From the NCBI RefSeq assembly GCF_003369915.1, contig NW_022881603.1, positions 6,121,249-6,185,248 of the forward strand: a stretch of 64,000 nucleotides of DNA, given 5' to 3'. Position numbers and translations under genes: made by a program. The notes under the pieces were generated by a model. The model did no database searches. It was not told the origin of the DNA and was given only the letters and a program-made list of their open reading frames with translations. The DNA is from Drosophila miranda. Its lineage: Eukaryota; Arthropoda; Insecta; Diptera; Drosophilidae. Each line of letters begins with the position of its first letter. Within the stretch, counting starts at the first letter, position 1. Shown piece after piece: positions 51,192 through 63,545 of the stretch.

Positions 51192-52316
51192 ACGAGGTGG
51201 AACGTTGTGAGTTGCTGCGGACACCGCAACTCTACAGTTATACCCGATACTAAGGTAGTATGGCTCTCCTGCGGCAGACGCCGCTAATATTGAACCACAC
51301 GACAAAGAGTGCGTGCGAGAGAGACAGAAAATCAGTCTGAGCGTGACGTCGGGCGCTGCGTAGCCACTGCAAATTGATTTGTTCCTATTGGCTATAAAAA
51401 TGATCTGATCTGATCCAGATTCAGCAATCTGATAGATATGGTCCTTATCTATGATTCTGCGTTTTTAGTTTTCTCGAATGTGCAATATGTGGATGCAACA
51501 GATTTGCGTCCTTTGTGTGGGCGGAAGGGGGTGGGGCGAAATTTTGAGATACACGTTATATAGTAAGATTTAACAGGAGTGCGGATACCAAATTTGGTTA
51601 CTCTAGCTTTAATAGTCTCTGAGATTTGTGGATGCCCCAGATTTTCGTCCTTTGCGGGGGCGGAAGGGGGTGTGGCGAAATTTGGACACGAAACGGTCAA
51701 GGTCCGATATCACAGGAGCGTGGATAACAAATTTGGTTGCTCTGGCTCTTATAGGTTCTGAGATCCTTGAACTCATATTTTGCAATTGACAAAACCGACC
51801 ATGAAACCTGTGTGTTAGAGAGAGACAGAGCGAGAAAGAATGAAATTGTTTTCTTGATTCTGGCCAAAATCATTATACGATCTGGTTCAGATTTTGCACT
51901 GTAGAAGATATGGTCATCCTCACCGATTCTGCGTTTTTGGTTTTATCGTATCTTTAAAATTGTGGATGCCACAGATTTTCGTCTTTTGTGGGGGCGGAAG
52001 TGGGCGGGGCGAAGTTTTGAAATATTTTTGTAGCAGTGACATATCACAGAAGTCTGGATCCAAAACATCGTTGCTCTAGCTCTTATAGTCTTTGAGCACT
52101 AGGCGCTGAAGGGGACGGACGGACGGACGGACGGACGGACGGACGGTCGGACGGACAGACGGACAGACAGACAGGGCTCAATCGACTCGGCTATTGATGC
52201 TGATCAAGAATATATATACTTTATGGGGTCGGAAACGATTCCTTCTGGACGTTACACACATCCACTTTTACCACAAATCTAATATACCCCAATACTCATT
52301 TTGAGTATCGGGTATA
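51192..52316 (+). repeat. Array unit (homogenised trio, member 2)
   Basis: About 1.12 kb. Nearly the same as the preceding unit over its last 700 bases. It has a longer GACG tract with one GGTC interruption (52145). Confidence 0.88.
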
Positions 52317-53429
52317 ACGAGGTGGAACGTTGTGAGTTGCTGCGGACACCGCAACTCTACAGCTATACCCGATACTAAGTTAGTATGGCTCTCCTGCGGC
52401 AGACGCCGCTAATATTGAACCACACGACAAAGAGTGCGTGCGAGAGAGACAGAAAATCAGTCTGAGCGTGACGTCGGGCGCTGCGTAGCCACTGCAAATT
52501 GATTTGTTCCTTTTGGCTATAAAAATTATCTGATCTGAACCAGATGCAGCAATCTGATAGATATGGTCATTATCAATGATTCTGCGTTTTTAGTTTTCTC
52601 GAATGTGCAATATTGTGGATGCAACAGATTTTCGTTTTTTGAGGGGACGGAAGGGGGTGGGGCGAAATTCTGAGATATACGTTTTATAGTGAGATCTAAC
52701 AGAAGTGCGGATACCAAGTTTGGTTACTCTAGCCTTAATAGTCTCTGAGATTTGTGGATGCCCCAGATTTTCGTCCTTTGCGGGGGCGGAAGGGGGGGTG
52801 GCGAAATTTGGACACGAAACGGTCAAGGTCCGATATCACAGGAGTGTGGATAACAAATTTGGTTGCTCTGGCTCTTATAGGTTCTGAGATCCTTGAACTC
52901 ATATTTTGCAATTGACAAAACCGACCATGAAACCTGTGTGTTAGAGAGAGACAGAGCGAGAAAGAATGAAATTGTTTTCTTGATTCTGGCCAAAATCATT
53001 ATACGATCTGGTTCAGATTTTGCACTGTAGAAGATATGGTCATCCTCACCGATTCTGCGTTTTTGGTTTTATCGTATCTTTAAAATTGTGGATGCCACAG
53101 ATTTTCGTCTTTTGTGGGGGCGGAAGTGGGCGGGGCGAAGTTTTGAAATATTTTTGTAGCAGTGACATATCACAGAAGTCTGGATCCAAAACATCGTTGC
53201 TCTAGCTCTTATAGTCTTTGAGCACTAGGCGCTGAAGGGGACGGACAGACGGACAGACGGACGGACGGACAGACAGACAGGGCTTAATCGACTCGGCTAT
53301 TGATGCTGATCAAGAATATATATACTTTATGGGGTCGGAAACGATTCCTTCTGGACGTTACACACATCCACTTTTACCACAAACCTAATATACCCCAATA
53401 CTCATTTTGAGTATCGGGTATAAAAAAAA
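52317..53429 (+). repeat. Array unit (homogenised trio, member 3)
   Basis: About 1.11 kb. The right part is nearly identical to the two preceding units, while the left part (52500-52700) is a different variant. Ends with an A-run before 53430. Confidence 0.88.
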
Positions 53430-54256
53430 ACGAGGTAGAACGTTGTGAGTTGCTGCGGACACCGCAACTCTACAGTTATACCCGATACTAAGTCAGTATG
53501 GCTCTCCTGCGGCAGACGCCGCTAATATTGAACCACACGACAAAGAGTGCGTGCGAGAGAAACAGAAAATCAGTCTGAGCGTGACGTCGGGCGCTGCGTA
53601 GCCACTGAAAATTGATTTCTTGCTTTTGGCTACAAAAATGATCCGATCTGATCCAGATTCAGCAATTTGATAGATATGGTCTATCAGCCAGGCTCCGTTT
53701 TTCACTTTCACAAAAGTTTTCCGATTTACTTTTGAAATCACATAAATTGGGGCTCTCTTTTTCCCATTCCGCAAGATTTCTTCGTTTTCAAAACGAAAAC
53801 ATTTTCGTTGACGAAATGAAAAGTAAACGGCTTTTTATACAACAAAACGAACCCTAATTGCAAAAGGAAAAAAATAGATGACTTATTGATGCATTAACAT
53901 AAACTTGATACCTATATCAGGGTAATTTAACTTGTGCTTTTTTTATAAATAATTTTATTTTAACCCAACCTCAAATTTGGTTCGGGCAAAATTGGCCACA
54001 GCAACAACAAATTTCGTTTTGGTGTAAGCAGCTGACCCATTCCGATTTGGTTATCGGAACGTTGGCAAGTAATCAATTTTTGCGTATAACAGCACAAATG
54101 TGCATGTAACAGCTCAGACTGCGCCTGTAACATGCGCTTAACAGAACATCTGGGTGAGCACAGCTGTTTCCCGCCCAATTTAATTCGGACTTCAAAATGT
54201 AAGCGCAGCAAATTAATTTTTTATTTCAAAATTACCGCTTTGTTCTTTATATCCAG

Positions 54257-54989
54257 GGGAAAGCATAAATCATCTCTTCAAGATGAAATCCTGGTAGGTT
54301 TTATGAAAGACAACCCGGACTTGGCAAAAGGATTTGTGAAGGGCGACCGAGTTGTTGTCGATGCCAAGTGGGCAGAGCTTTGCGGCGCTCTCAATGCTGT
54401 TGGGCCGCCAATCAAGGACGCATTGGGTTGGAAAAAGGTATGTGTTGCACAACAAAAGGTAGCACACTACTATATTCAATTCTACAATTTCAGGTTTGGG
54501 CAGATTGGAAAACAAACATCCGCAAGAAGATGGCGAAAAACAAATCAGAAACTCGAGCTACAGGTGGAGGGCCCTTCGCTCAGCAATCGCTTGGGGAATT
54601 GGAGGAGGAAGTGGCCAAGCTATGTGGCCTCTACGAAATGGTGGAAGGAGTAGGTGGGCCAGCGTATGGACTTCCCCCCGGCCGACACTGGGGTTAAGTG
54701 CGTGATGGAAGACCCCATTGAGGAGGAACCCTCAGAGAAGGACGAACCCTCAGAGAAGGACGAACCCTCAGAGAAGGAGGAGCCCATGCCGAAGCGCCGT
54801 CGAACTAGACCAGCGCAGACCATGGACCTCAACGATCTCTGCGCTGCTCAGCTGGATGAAATGTCGGCAATTTCCAAGAAAATTTCGGAACATTTCGAAC
54901 GAATGGAATCGTTAGAGAAGGAGAAGCTCGAGGTCCAAAAGGCGCTTGTAGAAAAATTTAGCCAAATTTTGGACAAATTTGCGAAATAA
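54257..54989 (+). pseudogene. Harbinger MADF/Myb-like DNA-binding protein, frameshifted
   Basis: Exon 1 ends at 54436 (LGWKK before GTATGT) and exon 2 begins at 54494 (VWADWKTNIRKK). The first part has the spaced Trp/aromatic pattern of the MADF/Myb-SANT accessory protein (LVGFMKDNPDL, KWAELC, WADWK). Then GLYEMVEG and an acidic repeat, three copies of EPSEKDE or close variants (54729-54782), a basic stretch (PKRRRTRP) and a coiled-coil C-terminus. A C-run of six at 54673-54678, where five would keep the frame, shifts it between GLPP and ADTGVKCVMED. The upstream start is uncertain. Confidence 0.75.
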
Positions 54990-55086
54990 TTAGTTTCCTA
55001 TTAGTTTTTTTGTGAAACTTAGCTTTATTAGTTATAAAGAATATCGAATGACATAAAGAAGAAAACATGAAAAATTTTGCATTTTA

Positions 55087-56080
55087 ATAAGGAATGGCCT
55101 GAGCTATTTCATAGCGTATAGATGATCCATTATTTTCAGTGTCGTCGAATTCATTTTCAGTGTCTAAAGGGTCGTCAAATCGAACATCCTCCTCGATTAA
55201 GACATTACGTCTTCTACAAATATTGTGCAGGGCACAGCATACATTTATAATTTGGCAACAAAATATTGGTGGGTAATTTAAAGTGCGTTGCAAGCAACGG
55301 AAACGGCTTTTAAGGACTCCAATGGTGCATTCTATAATATTTCGTGCTCCAGAATGCTTTATGTTGAATCTGTGCTGATAGGTGGCTATCTCCGCGCTCC
55401 TATAAGGAGTCAGAACAAAACTCTCTAGAGCGTAGCCCGAATCAGCCAAAACAAACCCATTAATGGTCGTGGATAAATATTCCCTAGCAGGGGAGTGATT
55501 CCAAATGATGGAGTCATGGCAGGAACCAGGGTGCGTGGCATCAATAGCAATTATCTCCATGTTGTAGTTACACACCACCATGGCATTCATGCTATAAAAT
55601 CATTTCCTATTATAGAACACGGAGTGGTTTTGGACAGGCTTTAGTATTCTGATGTGAGTTCCATCCACACAGGCACCAATTCGAGGCAATTTAAAGTTCC
55701 GATAGAAATATTCATATGATTGTTGCAATTGATGATTATTCATCTACAACGAAATGAACTCAATACATAACAGCCTGTCCATCAACGGAATAAGTTTGTG
55801 AAGAATCTTTCCAAATGTACTGCGTCCAATGTTTATATGGTGGTCTTTAGCAACTGCCCACTGGTAGCAGCCAGTGGCGAGATATCACATTACTGAAGCC
55901 AATTGCGTAGAGGGAGATAACTTCCTGGTAACACCTTAATGGGGTTGAACTTTCTCCAAAATCATTTTGAAAGTTTTTTTGTCGATCCGAAATGACTTCA
56001 CAAATCTGAAAGCTTTACCATTAGCAATTTAATTTTCAATACGCATGCTGTTACTCACAGTTCGTCAGACATGTTAAATA
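55087..56080 (-). pseudogene. Harbinger DDE transposase, decayed
   Basis: On -, GACVDGTHI carries the first catalytic Asp, followed by NHSVFYNRK, a TGA at 55600-55602 where related proteins have Gly, then FYSMNAMVVC, DATHPGSCHDSIIW, VLADSGY (second Asp) and ARNIIECTIGVLKSRFRCL (Glu) in a clean 168-codon segment ending at 55087. Upstream, toward 56080, the frame has several more stops (around the KMILEKVQPH region). It belongs to the DDE_4 (Harbinger) nuclease family. It is not functional. Confidence 0.82.
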
Positions 56081-57235
56081 CACAAGTGTTGCATCTAAGA
56101 TGTCTAGATCTTCTTAGATCACGTAATTTCTGCAATCGTTTTGCTTCAAAACAAGCAATTGAAAAAATAAAAGGCATTTTAATCACGCTGTATTTTTACA
56201 AAGCAGCCAGGTCAGCTGTTTTTGTTTGCCAAAAACGATGAAAAAAGAAACATATCAATAAAAAAAATATGTGAAAACTGGAGCACCTTAAAACGAAATC
56301 GAAACGTTTTGGCTGAAAACGTAATCCGCAAAAGTAAATGAAAAACGGAGCCTGCCTGTATATCTATGATTCTGCGTTTTTAGTTTTCTCGAATGTGCAA
56401 TATTGTGGATGCAACAGATTTTCGTCTTTTGTGGGGGCGGAAGGGGGTGGGGCGAAATTCTGAGATATACTTTTATAGTGAGATCTAACAGAAGTGCGGA
56501 TACCAAATTTGGTTACTCTAGCCTTAATAGTCTCTGAGATTTGTGGATGCCCCAGACTTTCGTCCTTTGCGGGGGCGGAAGGGGGTGTGGCGAAATTTGG
56601 ACACGAAACGGTCAAGGTCCGATATCACAGGAGTGTGGATACCAAATTTGGTTGCTCTGGCTCTTATAGGTTCTGAGATCCTTTAACTCATATTTTGCAA
56701 TTGACAAAACCGACCATGAAAACTGTGTGTTAGAGAGAGACAGAGCGAGAAAGAATGAAATTGTTTTCTTGATTCTGGCTATAATCATTATACGATCTGG
56801 TTCAGATTTCGCACTGTAGAAGATATGGTCATCCTCATCGATTCTGCGTTTTTGGTTTTATCGTATATTTCAAAATGTGGATGCCACAGATTTTCGTCCT
56901 TTGTGGGGGCGGAAGTGGGCGGGGCGAAGTTTTGAAATATTTTTGTAGCAGTGACATATCACAGAAGTCTGGATCCAAAACATCGTTGCTCTAGCTCTTA
57001 TAGTCTTTGAGCACTAGGCGCTGAAGGGGACGGACGGACGGACGGACGGACGGACGGACGGACGGACGGACGGACAGACGGACAGACAGACAGGGCTCAA
57101 TCGACTCGGCTATTGATGCTGATCAAGAATATATATACTTTATGGGCTCGGAAACGATTCCTTCTGGACGTTACACACATCCACTTTTACCACAAATCTA
57201 ATATACCCCAATACTCATTTTGAGTATCGGGTATA

Positions 57236-58329
57236 ACGAGGGAGAACGTTGTGAATTGCTGCGGAGACCGCAACTCTACATTTATACCCGATACTTAGTC
57301 AGTGTGGCTCTCCTCCGGCAGACGCCGCTTATATTAAACGACACGACAAATAGTGCGTGCGAGAGAGACAGAAAATCAGTCTGAGCGTGTCGCCAGCCGC
57401 TGCGTAGCCACTGCAAATTGATTTGTTGCTTTTGGCTATAAAATAGATTCGATCTGATCAAGATTCAGCAATCTGATAGATATGGTCATTATCTATGATT
57501 CTGCGTTTTTAGTTTTCTTGAATGTGCAATATTGTGGATGCAACAGATTTTCGTTCTTTGTGGGGGCGGAAAAGGGTGGGGCGAAATTCTGAGATATACG
57601 TTATATAGTGAGATCTAACAGAAGTGCGGATACCGAATTTGGTTACTCTAGCCTTAATAGTCTCTGAGATTTGTGGATGCCCCAGATTTTCGTCCTTTGC
57701 GGGGGCGGAAGGGGGTGTGGCGAAATTTGGACACGAAACGGTCAAGGTCCGATATCACAGGAGTGTGGATACCAAATTTGGTTGCTCTGGCTCTGATACG
57801 TTCTGAGATCCTTGAACTCATATTTTGCAATTGGCAAAGCCGACCATGAAACCTGTGTGTTAGAGAGAGACAGAGCGAGAAAGAATGAAATTGTTTTCTT
57901 GATTCTGGCTATAATAATTATACGATCTGGTTCAGATTTTACACTCTAGAACATAAAGTCATCCTCTACGATTCTGCGTTTTTGGTTTAATCGTATATTT
58001 CAAAATGTGGATGCCACAGATTTTCGTCCTTTGTGGGGGCGGAAGTAGGCGGGGCGAAGTTTTGAAATATTTTTGTAGCAGTGACATATCACAGAAGTCT
58101 GGATCCGAAACATCGTTGCTCTAGCTCTTATAGTCTTTGAGCACTAGGCGCTGAAGGGGACGGACGGACAGACGGACAGACAGACAGGGCTCAATCGACT
58201 CGGCTATTGATGCTGATCAAGAATATATATACTTTATGGGGTCGGAAACGATTCCTTCTGGACGTTACACACATCCACTTTTACCACAAATCTAATATAC
58301 CCCAATACTCATTTTGAGTATCGGGTATA
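57236..58329 (+). repeat. Array unit
   Basis: About 1.09 kb. Variant with CGTGTCGCCAGCCGCTGCG near 57389 and a short-hairpin change (GAATTGCTGCGG) at its left end. Confidence 0.88.
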
Positions 58330-59443
58330 ACGAGGGGGAACGTTGTGAGTTGCTGCGGACACCGCAACTCTACGGTTATACCCGATACTAAGTCAGTATG
58401 GCTCTCCTCCGGCAGACGCCGCTAATATTAAACGACACGACAAAGAGTGCGTGCGAGAGAGACAGAAAATCAGTCTGAGCGTGACGTCGGGCGCTGCGTA
58501 GCCACTGCAAATTGATTTGTTCCAATTGGCTATAAAAATGATCTGATCTGATCCAGATTCAGCAATCTGATAGATATGGTCATTATCTATGATTCTGCGT
58601 TTTTAGTTTTCTCGAATGTGCAATATTGTGGATGCAACAGATTTTCGTTCTTTGTGGGGCGGAAAAGGGTGTGGCGAAATTCTGAGATATACGTTTTATA
58701 GTGAGATCTAACAGAAGTGCGGATACCAAATTTGGTTACTCTAGCCTTAATAGTCTTTGACATTTGTGAATATCCCCAGATTTTCGTCCTTTGCGGGGGC
58801 GGAAGGGGGTGTGGCGAAATTTTGAAATAAACCCGTCTCGGTCCGATATATTAGGAGTGTGGATACCAAATTTGGTTGCTCTAGCTTTTGTAGTCTCTGA
58901 GATCTAGGCGCTAATGTTTTACTCTAAGCAAAGCCGCCTATGCTACGTGTGTGTTAGAGAGAGACAGAGCGAGAAAGAATGAAATTGTTTTCTTGATTCT
59001 AGCTAAAATCATTATACGATCTGGTTCAGATTTTGCACTGTAGAAGATATGGTCATTCTCACCGATTCTGCGTTTTTGGTTTTATCGTATATTTCAAAAT
59101 GTGGATGCCACAGATTTTCGTCCTTTGTGGGGGCGGAAGTAGGCGGGGCGAAGTTTTGAAATATTTTTGTAGCAGTGACATATCACAGAAGTCTGGATCT
59201 AAAACATCGTTGCTCTAGCTCTTATAGTCTTTGAGCACTAGGCGCTGAAGGGGACGGACGGACGGACGGACGGACGGACGGACGGACGGACAGACAGACA
59301 GGGCTCAATCGACTCGGCTATTGATGCTGATCAAGAATATATATACTTTATGGGGTCGGAAACGATTCCTTCTGGACGTTACACACATCCACTTTTACCA
59401 CAAATCTAATATACCCCAATACTCATTTTGAGTATCGGGTATA
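58330..59443 (+). repeat. Array unit, chimeric type
   Basis: About 1.11 kb. It combines the left variant of the 57236-type units with the AACCCGTCTCGGTCCGATATATTAG middle module typical of units before 48740, suggesting gene conversion or unequal exchange between types. Confidence 0.85.
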
Positions 59444-60553
59444 ACGAGGTGGAACGTTGTGAGTTGCTGCGGACACCGCAACTCTACAGTTATACCCGAT
59501 ACTAAGTTAGTATGGCTCTCCTGCGGCAGACGCCGCTAATATTGAACCACACGACAAAGAGTGCGTGCGAGAGAGACAGAAAATCAGTCTGAGCGTGACG
59601 TCGGGCGCTGCGTAGCCACTGCAAATTGATTTGTTCCTATTGGCTATAAAAATGATCTGATCTGATCCAGATTCAGCAATCTGATAGATATGGTCATTAT
59701 CTATGATTCTGCGTTTTTAGTTTTTCCGAATGTGCAATATTGTGGATGCAACAGACTTTGTCCTTTGTGGGGGCGGAAGGGGGTGGGGCGAAATTTCGAG
59801 ATATACGTTTTATAGTGAGATCTAACAGGAGTGCGGATACTAAATTTGGTTACTCTAGCGTTAACAGTCTTTGACATTTGTGAATATCCCCAGATTTTCG
59901 TCCTTTGCGGGGGCGGAAGGGGGTGTGGCGAAATTTTGAAACAAACCCGTCTCGGTCCGATATATTAGGAGTGTGGATCCCAAATTTGGTTGCTCTAGCT
60001 TTTGTAGTCTCTGAGATCTAGGCGCTAATGTTTTACTCTAAGCAAAGCCGCCTATGCTACGTGTGTGTTAGAGAGACACAGAGCGAGAAAGAATGAAATT
60101 GTTTTCTTGATTCTAGCTAAAATCATTATTCGATCTGGTTCAGATTTTGCACTGTAGAAGATATGGTCATTCTCACCGATTCTGCGTTTTTGGTTTTATC
60201 GTATATTTCAAAATGTGGATGCCACAGATTTTCGTCCTTTGTGGGGGCGGAAGTAGGCGGGGCGAAGTTTTGAAATATTTTTGTAGCAGTGACATATCAC
60301 AGAAGTCTGGATCTAAATCATCGTTGCTCTAGCTCTTATAGTCTTTGAGCACTAGGCGCTGAAGGGGACGGACGGACGGACGGACGGACGGACAGACGGA
60401 CAGACAGACAGGGCTCAATCGACTCGGCTATTGATGCTGATCAAGAATATATATACTTTATGGGGTCGGAAACGATTCCTTCTGGACGTTACACACATCC
60501 ACTTTTACCACAAATCTAATATACCCCAATACTCATTTTGAGTATCGGGTATA
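59444..60553 (+). repeat. Array unit (near-identical pair, member 1)
   Basis: About 1.11 kb. Shares the rare variants TCTAGCGTTAACAGTC and CATTTGTGAATATCC with the next unit. Confidence 0.88.
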
Positions 60554-61660
60554 ACGAGGTGGAACGTTGTGAGTTGCTGCGGACACCACAACTCTACAGT
60601 TATACCCGATACTAAGTTAGTATGGCTCTCCTGCGGCAGACGCCGCTAATATTGAACCACACGACAAAGAGTGCGTGCGAGAGAGACAGAAAATCAGTCT
60701 GAGCGTGACGTCGGGCGCTGCGTAGCCACTGCAAATTGATTTGTTCCTATTGGCTATAAAAATGATCTGATCTGATCCAGATTCAGCAATCTGATAGATA
60801 TGGTCATTATCTATGATTCTGCGTTTTTAGTTTTCCCGAATGTGCAATATTGTGGATGCAACAGATTTTTGTCCTTTGTAGGGGCGGAAGGGGGTGGGGC
60901 GAAATTTCGAGATATACGTTTTATAGTGAGATCTAACAGGAGTGCGGATACTAAATTTGGTTACTCTAGCGTTAACAGTCTTTGACATTTGTGAATATCC
61001 CCAGATTTTCGTCCTTTGCGGGGGCGGAAGGGGGTGTGGCGAAATTTTGAAACAAACCCGTCTCGGTCCGATATATTAGGAGTGTGGATACCAAATTTGG
61101 TTGCTCTAGCTTTTGTAGTCTCTGAGATCTAGGCGCTAATGTTTTACTCTAAGCAAAGCCGCCTATGCTACGTGTGTGTTAGAGAGAGACAGAGCGAGAA
61201 AGAATGAAATTGTTTTCTTGATTCTAGCTAAAATCATTATACGATCTGGTTCAGATTTTGCACTGTAGAAGATATGGTCATTCTCACCGATTCTGCGTTT
61301 TTTGTTTTATCGTATATTTCAAAATGTGGCTGCCACAGATTTTCGTCCTTTGTGGGGGCGGAAGTAGGCGGGGCGAAGTTTTGAAATATTTTTGTAGCAG
61401 TGACATATCACAGAAGTCTGGATCTAAAACATCGTTGCTCTAGCTCTTATAGTCTTTGAGCACTAGGCGCTGAAGGGGACGGACAGACGGACAGACGGAC
61501 GGACGGACAGACAGACAGGGCTCAATCGACTCGGCTATTGATGCTGATCAAGAATATATATACTTTATGGGGTCGGAAACGATTCCTTCTGGACGTTACA
61601 CACATCCACTTTTACCACAAATCTAAAATACCCCAATACTCATTTTGAGTATCGGGTATA
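60554..61660 (+). repeat. Array unit (near-identical pair, member 2)
   Basis: About 1.11 kb. A recent duplicate of the previous unit. Differs mostly in the GACG/GACA tract and a few point changes. Confidence 0.88.
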
Positions 61661-62790
61661 ACGAGGGGGAACGTTGTGAGTTGCTGCGGACACCGCAACT
61701 CTACGGTTATACCCGATACTAAGTCAGTATGGCTCTCCTCCGGCAGACGCCGCTAATATTAAACGACACGACAAAGAGTGCGTGCGAGAGAGACAGAAAA
61801 TCAGTCTGAGCGTGACGTCGGGCGCTGCGTAGCCACTGCAAATTTATTTGTTCCTATTGGCTATAAAAATGATCTGATCTGATCCAGATTCAGCAATCTG
61901 ATAGATATGGTCATTATCTATGATTCTGCGTTTTTAGTTTTCTCGAATGTGCAATATTGTGGATGCAACAGATTTTCGTCCTTTGTGGGGGCGGAAAAGG
62001 GTGGGGCGAAATTCTGAGATATACGTTTTATAGTGAGATCTAACAGAAGTGCGGATACCAAATTTGGTTACTCTAGCCTTAATAGTCTCTGAGATTTGTG
62101 GATGCCCCAGATTTTCGTCCTTTGCGGGGGCGGAAGGGGGTGTGGCGAAATTTGGACACGAAACGGTCAAGGTCCGATATCACAGGAGTGTGGATACCAA
62201 ATTTGGTTGCTCTGGCTCTTATAGGTTCTGAGATCCTTGAACTCATATATTGCAATTTATATAACCGACCATGAAACCTGTGTGTTAGAGAGAGACAGAG
62301 CGAGAAAGAATGAAATTGTTTTCTTGATTCTGGCTATAATCATTATTCGATCTGGTTCAGATTTTGCACTGTAGAAGATATGGTCATCCTCACCGATTCT
62401 GCGTTTTTGGTTTTATCGTATCTTTAAAAATGTGGATGCCACAGATTTTCGTCTTTTGTGGGGGCGGAAGTGGGCGGGGCGAAGTTTTGAAATATTTTTG
62501 TAGCAGTGACGTATCACAGAAGTCTGGATCCGAAACATCGTTGCTCTAGCTCTTATAGTCTTTGAGCACTAGGCGCTGAAGGGGACGGACGGACGGACGG
62601 ACGGACGGACGGACGGACGGACGGACGGACAGACGGACAGACAGACAGGGCTCAATCGACACGGCTATTGATGCTGATCAAGAATATATATACTTTATGG
62701 GGTCGGAAACGATTCATTCTGGACGTTACACACATCCACTTTTACCACAAATCTAATATACCCCAATACTCATTTTTAGTATCGGGTATA
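61661..62790 (+). repeat. Array unit
   Basis: About 1.13 kb. Longest GACG tract in this part of the array (62585-62648). The terminal palindrome is degraded (CATTTTTAGTATC). Confidence 0.88.
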
Positions 62791-62993
62791 ACGAGGGGGA
62801 ACGTTGTGAGTTGCTGCGGAGACCGCAACTCTACAGTTATACCCGATACTAAGTCAGTATGGCTCTCCTCCGGCAGACGCCGCTAAAATTAAACGACACG
62901 ACAAAGAGTGCGTGCGAGAGAGACAGAAAATCCGTCTGAGCGTGACGTCGGGTGCTGCGTAGCCAGTGCAAATTGATTTGTTCCTTTTGGCTA
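62791..62993 (+). repeat. Truncated array unit before orientation switch
   Basis: Only the first 200 bases of a forward unit, ending in CCTTTTGGCTA, where the sequence passes directly into reverse-oriented unit sequence. Confidence 0.85.
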
Positions 62994-63545
62994 GAGCAAC
63001 CAAATTTGGTACCCACACTCCTAATATATCGGAACGAGACGAGTTTGTTTCAAAATTTCGCCACACCCCCTTCCGCCCCCGCAAAGGATGAACATCTGGG
63101 GATATTCACAAATCTCAGAGACTATTAAGGCTAGAGTAACCAAATTTGGTATCCGCACTCCTGTTAGATCTCACTTTAAAACGTATATCTCAAAATTTCG
63201 CCCCACCCCCTTCCGCCACACAAAGAACGAAAATCTGTTGCATCCACAATATTGAGGATACGAGAAAACTAAAAACGCAGAATCATAGACAATGATCATA
63301 TTTATCAGATTGCTGAATCTGGATCAGATCAGATTATTTTTATAGCCAAAAGGAACAAATCAATTTGCAGTGGCTACGCAGCGCCCGACGTCACGCTCAG
63401 ACTGATTTTCTGTCTCTCTCGCACGCACTCTTTGTCGTGTAGTTCAATATTAGCGGCGTCTGCCGGAGGAGAGCCATACTGACTTAGTATCGGGTATAAC
63501 TGTAGAGTTGCGGTGTCCGCTGCAACTCACAACGTTCCCCCTCGT
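62991..63545 (-). repeat. Truncated inverted array unit
   Basis: Reverse-oriented: begins inside the middle module (CTAGAGCAACCAAATTTGG) and ends with the complete terminus AACGTTCCCCCTCGT at 63545. Confidence 0.85.

Larger units (their letters stand above)
53690..56353. mobile_element. PIF/Harbinger DNA transposon, inactive
   Basis: 2664 bases with terminal inverted repeats AGGCTCCGTTTTTCA at each end, flanked by GCC on both sides (53687-53689, 56354-56356), consistent with a 3-bp target duplication. It has the usual two divergently placed genes: a Myb/MADF-like gene on + and a DDE transposase on -. Both are broken. It is nested in a Helitron unit, so it is younger than that unit. Confidence 0.87.
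53430..57235 (+). repeat. Array unit split by a Harbinger transposon
   Basis: The unit's left part is 53430-53689 and its right part 56354-57235. The halves meet at the GATAGATATGGTC...ATCTATGATTCTG position, so the transposon inserted after the unit was in place. Confidence 0.88.

Noticed and set aside
54132..54256. Upstream ATG extension (MRLTEHLGEHS...) as part of the Harbinger accessory protein
   Set aside because: The segment lacks family similarity and an acceptor-like CTTTATATCCAG lies just before the conserved part, so it is more likely leader or intron.
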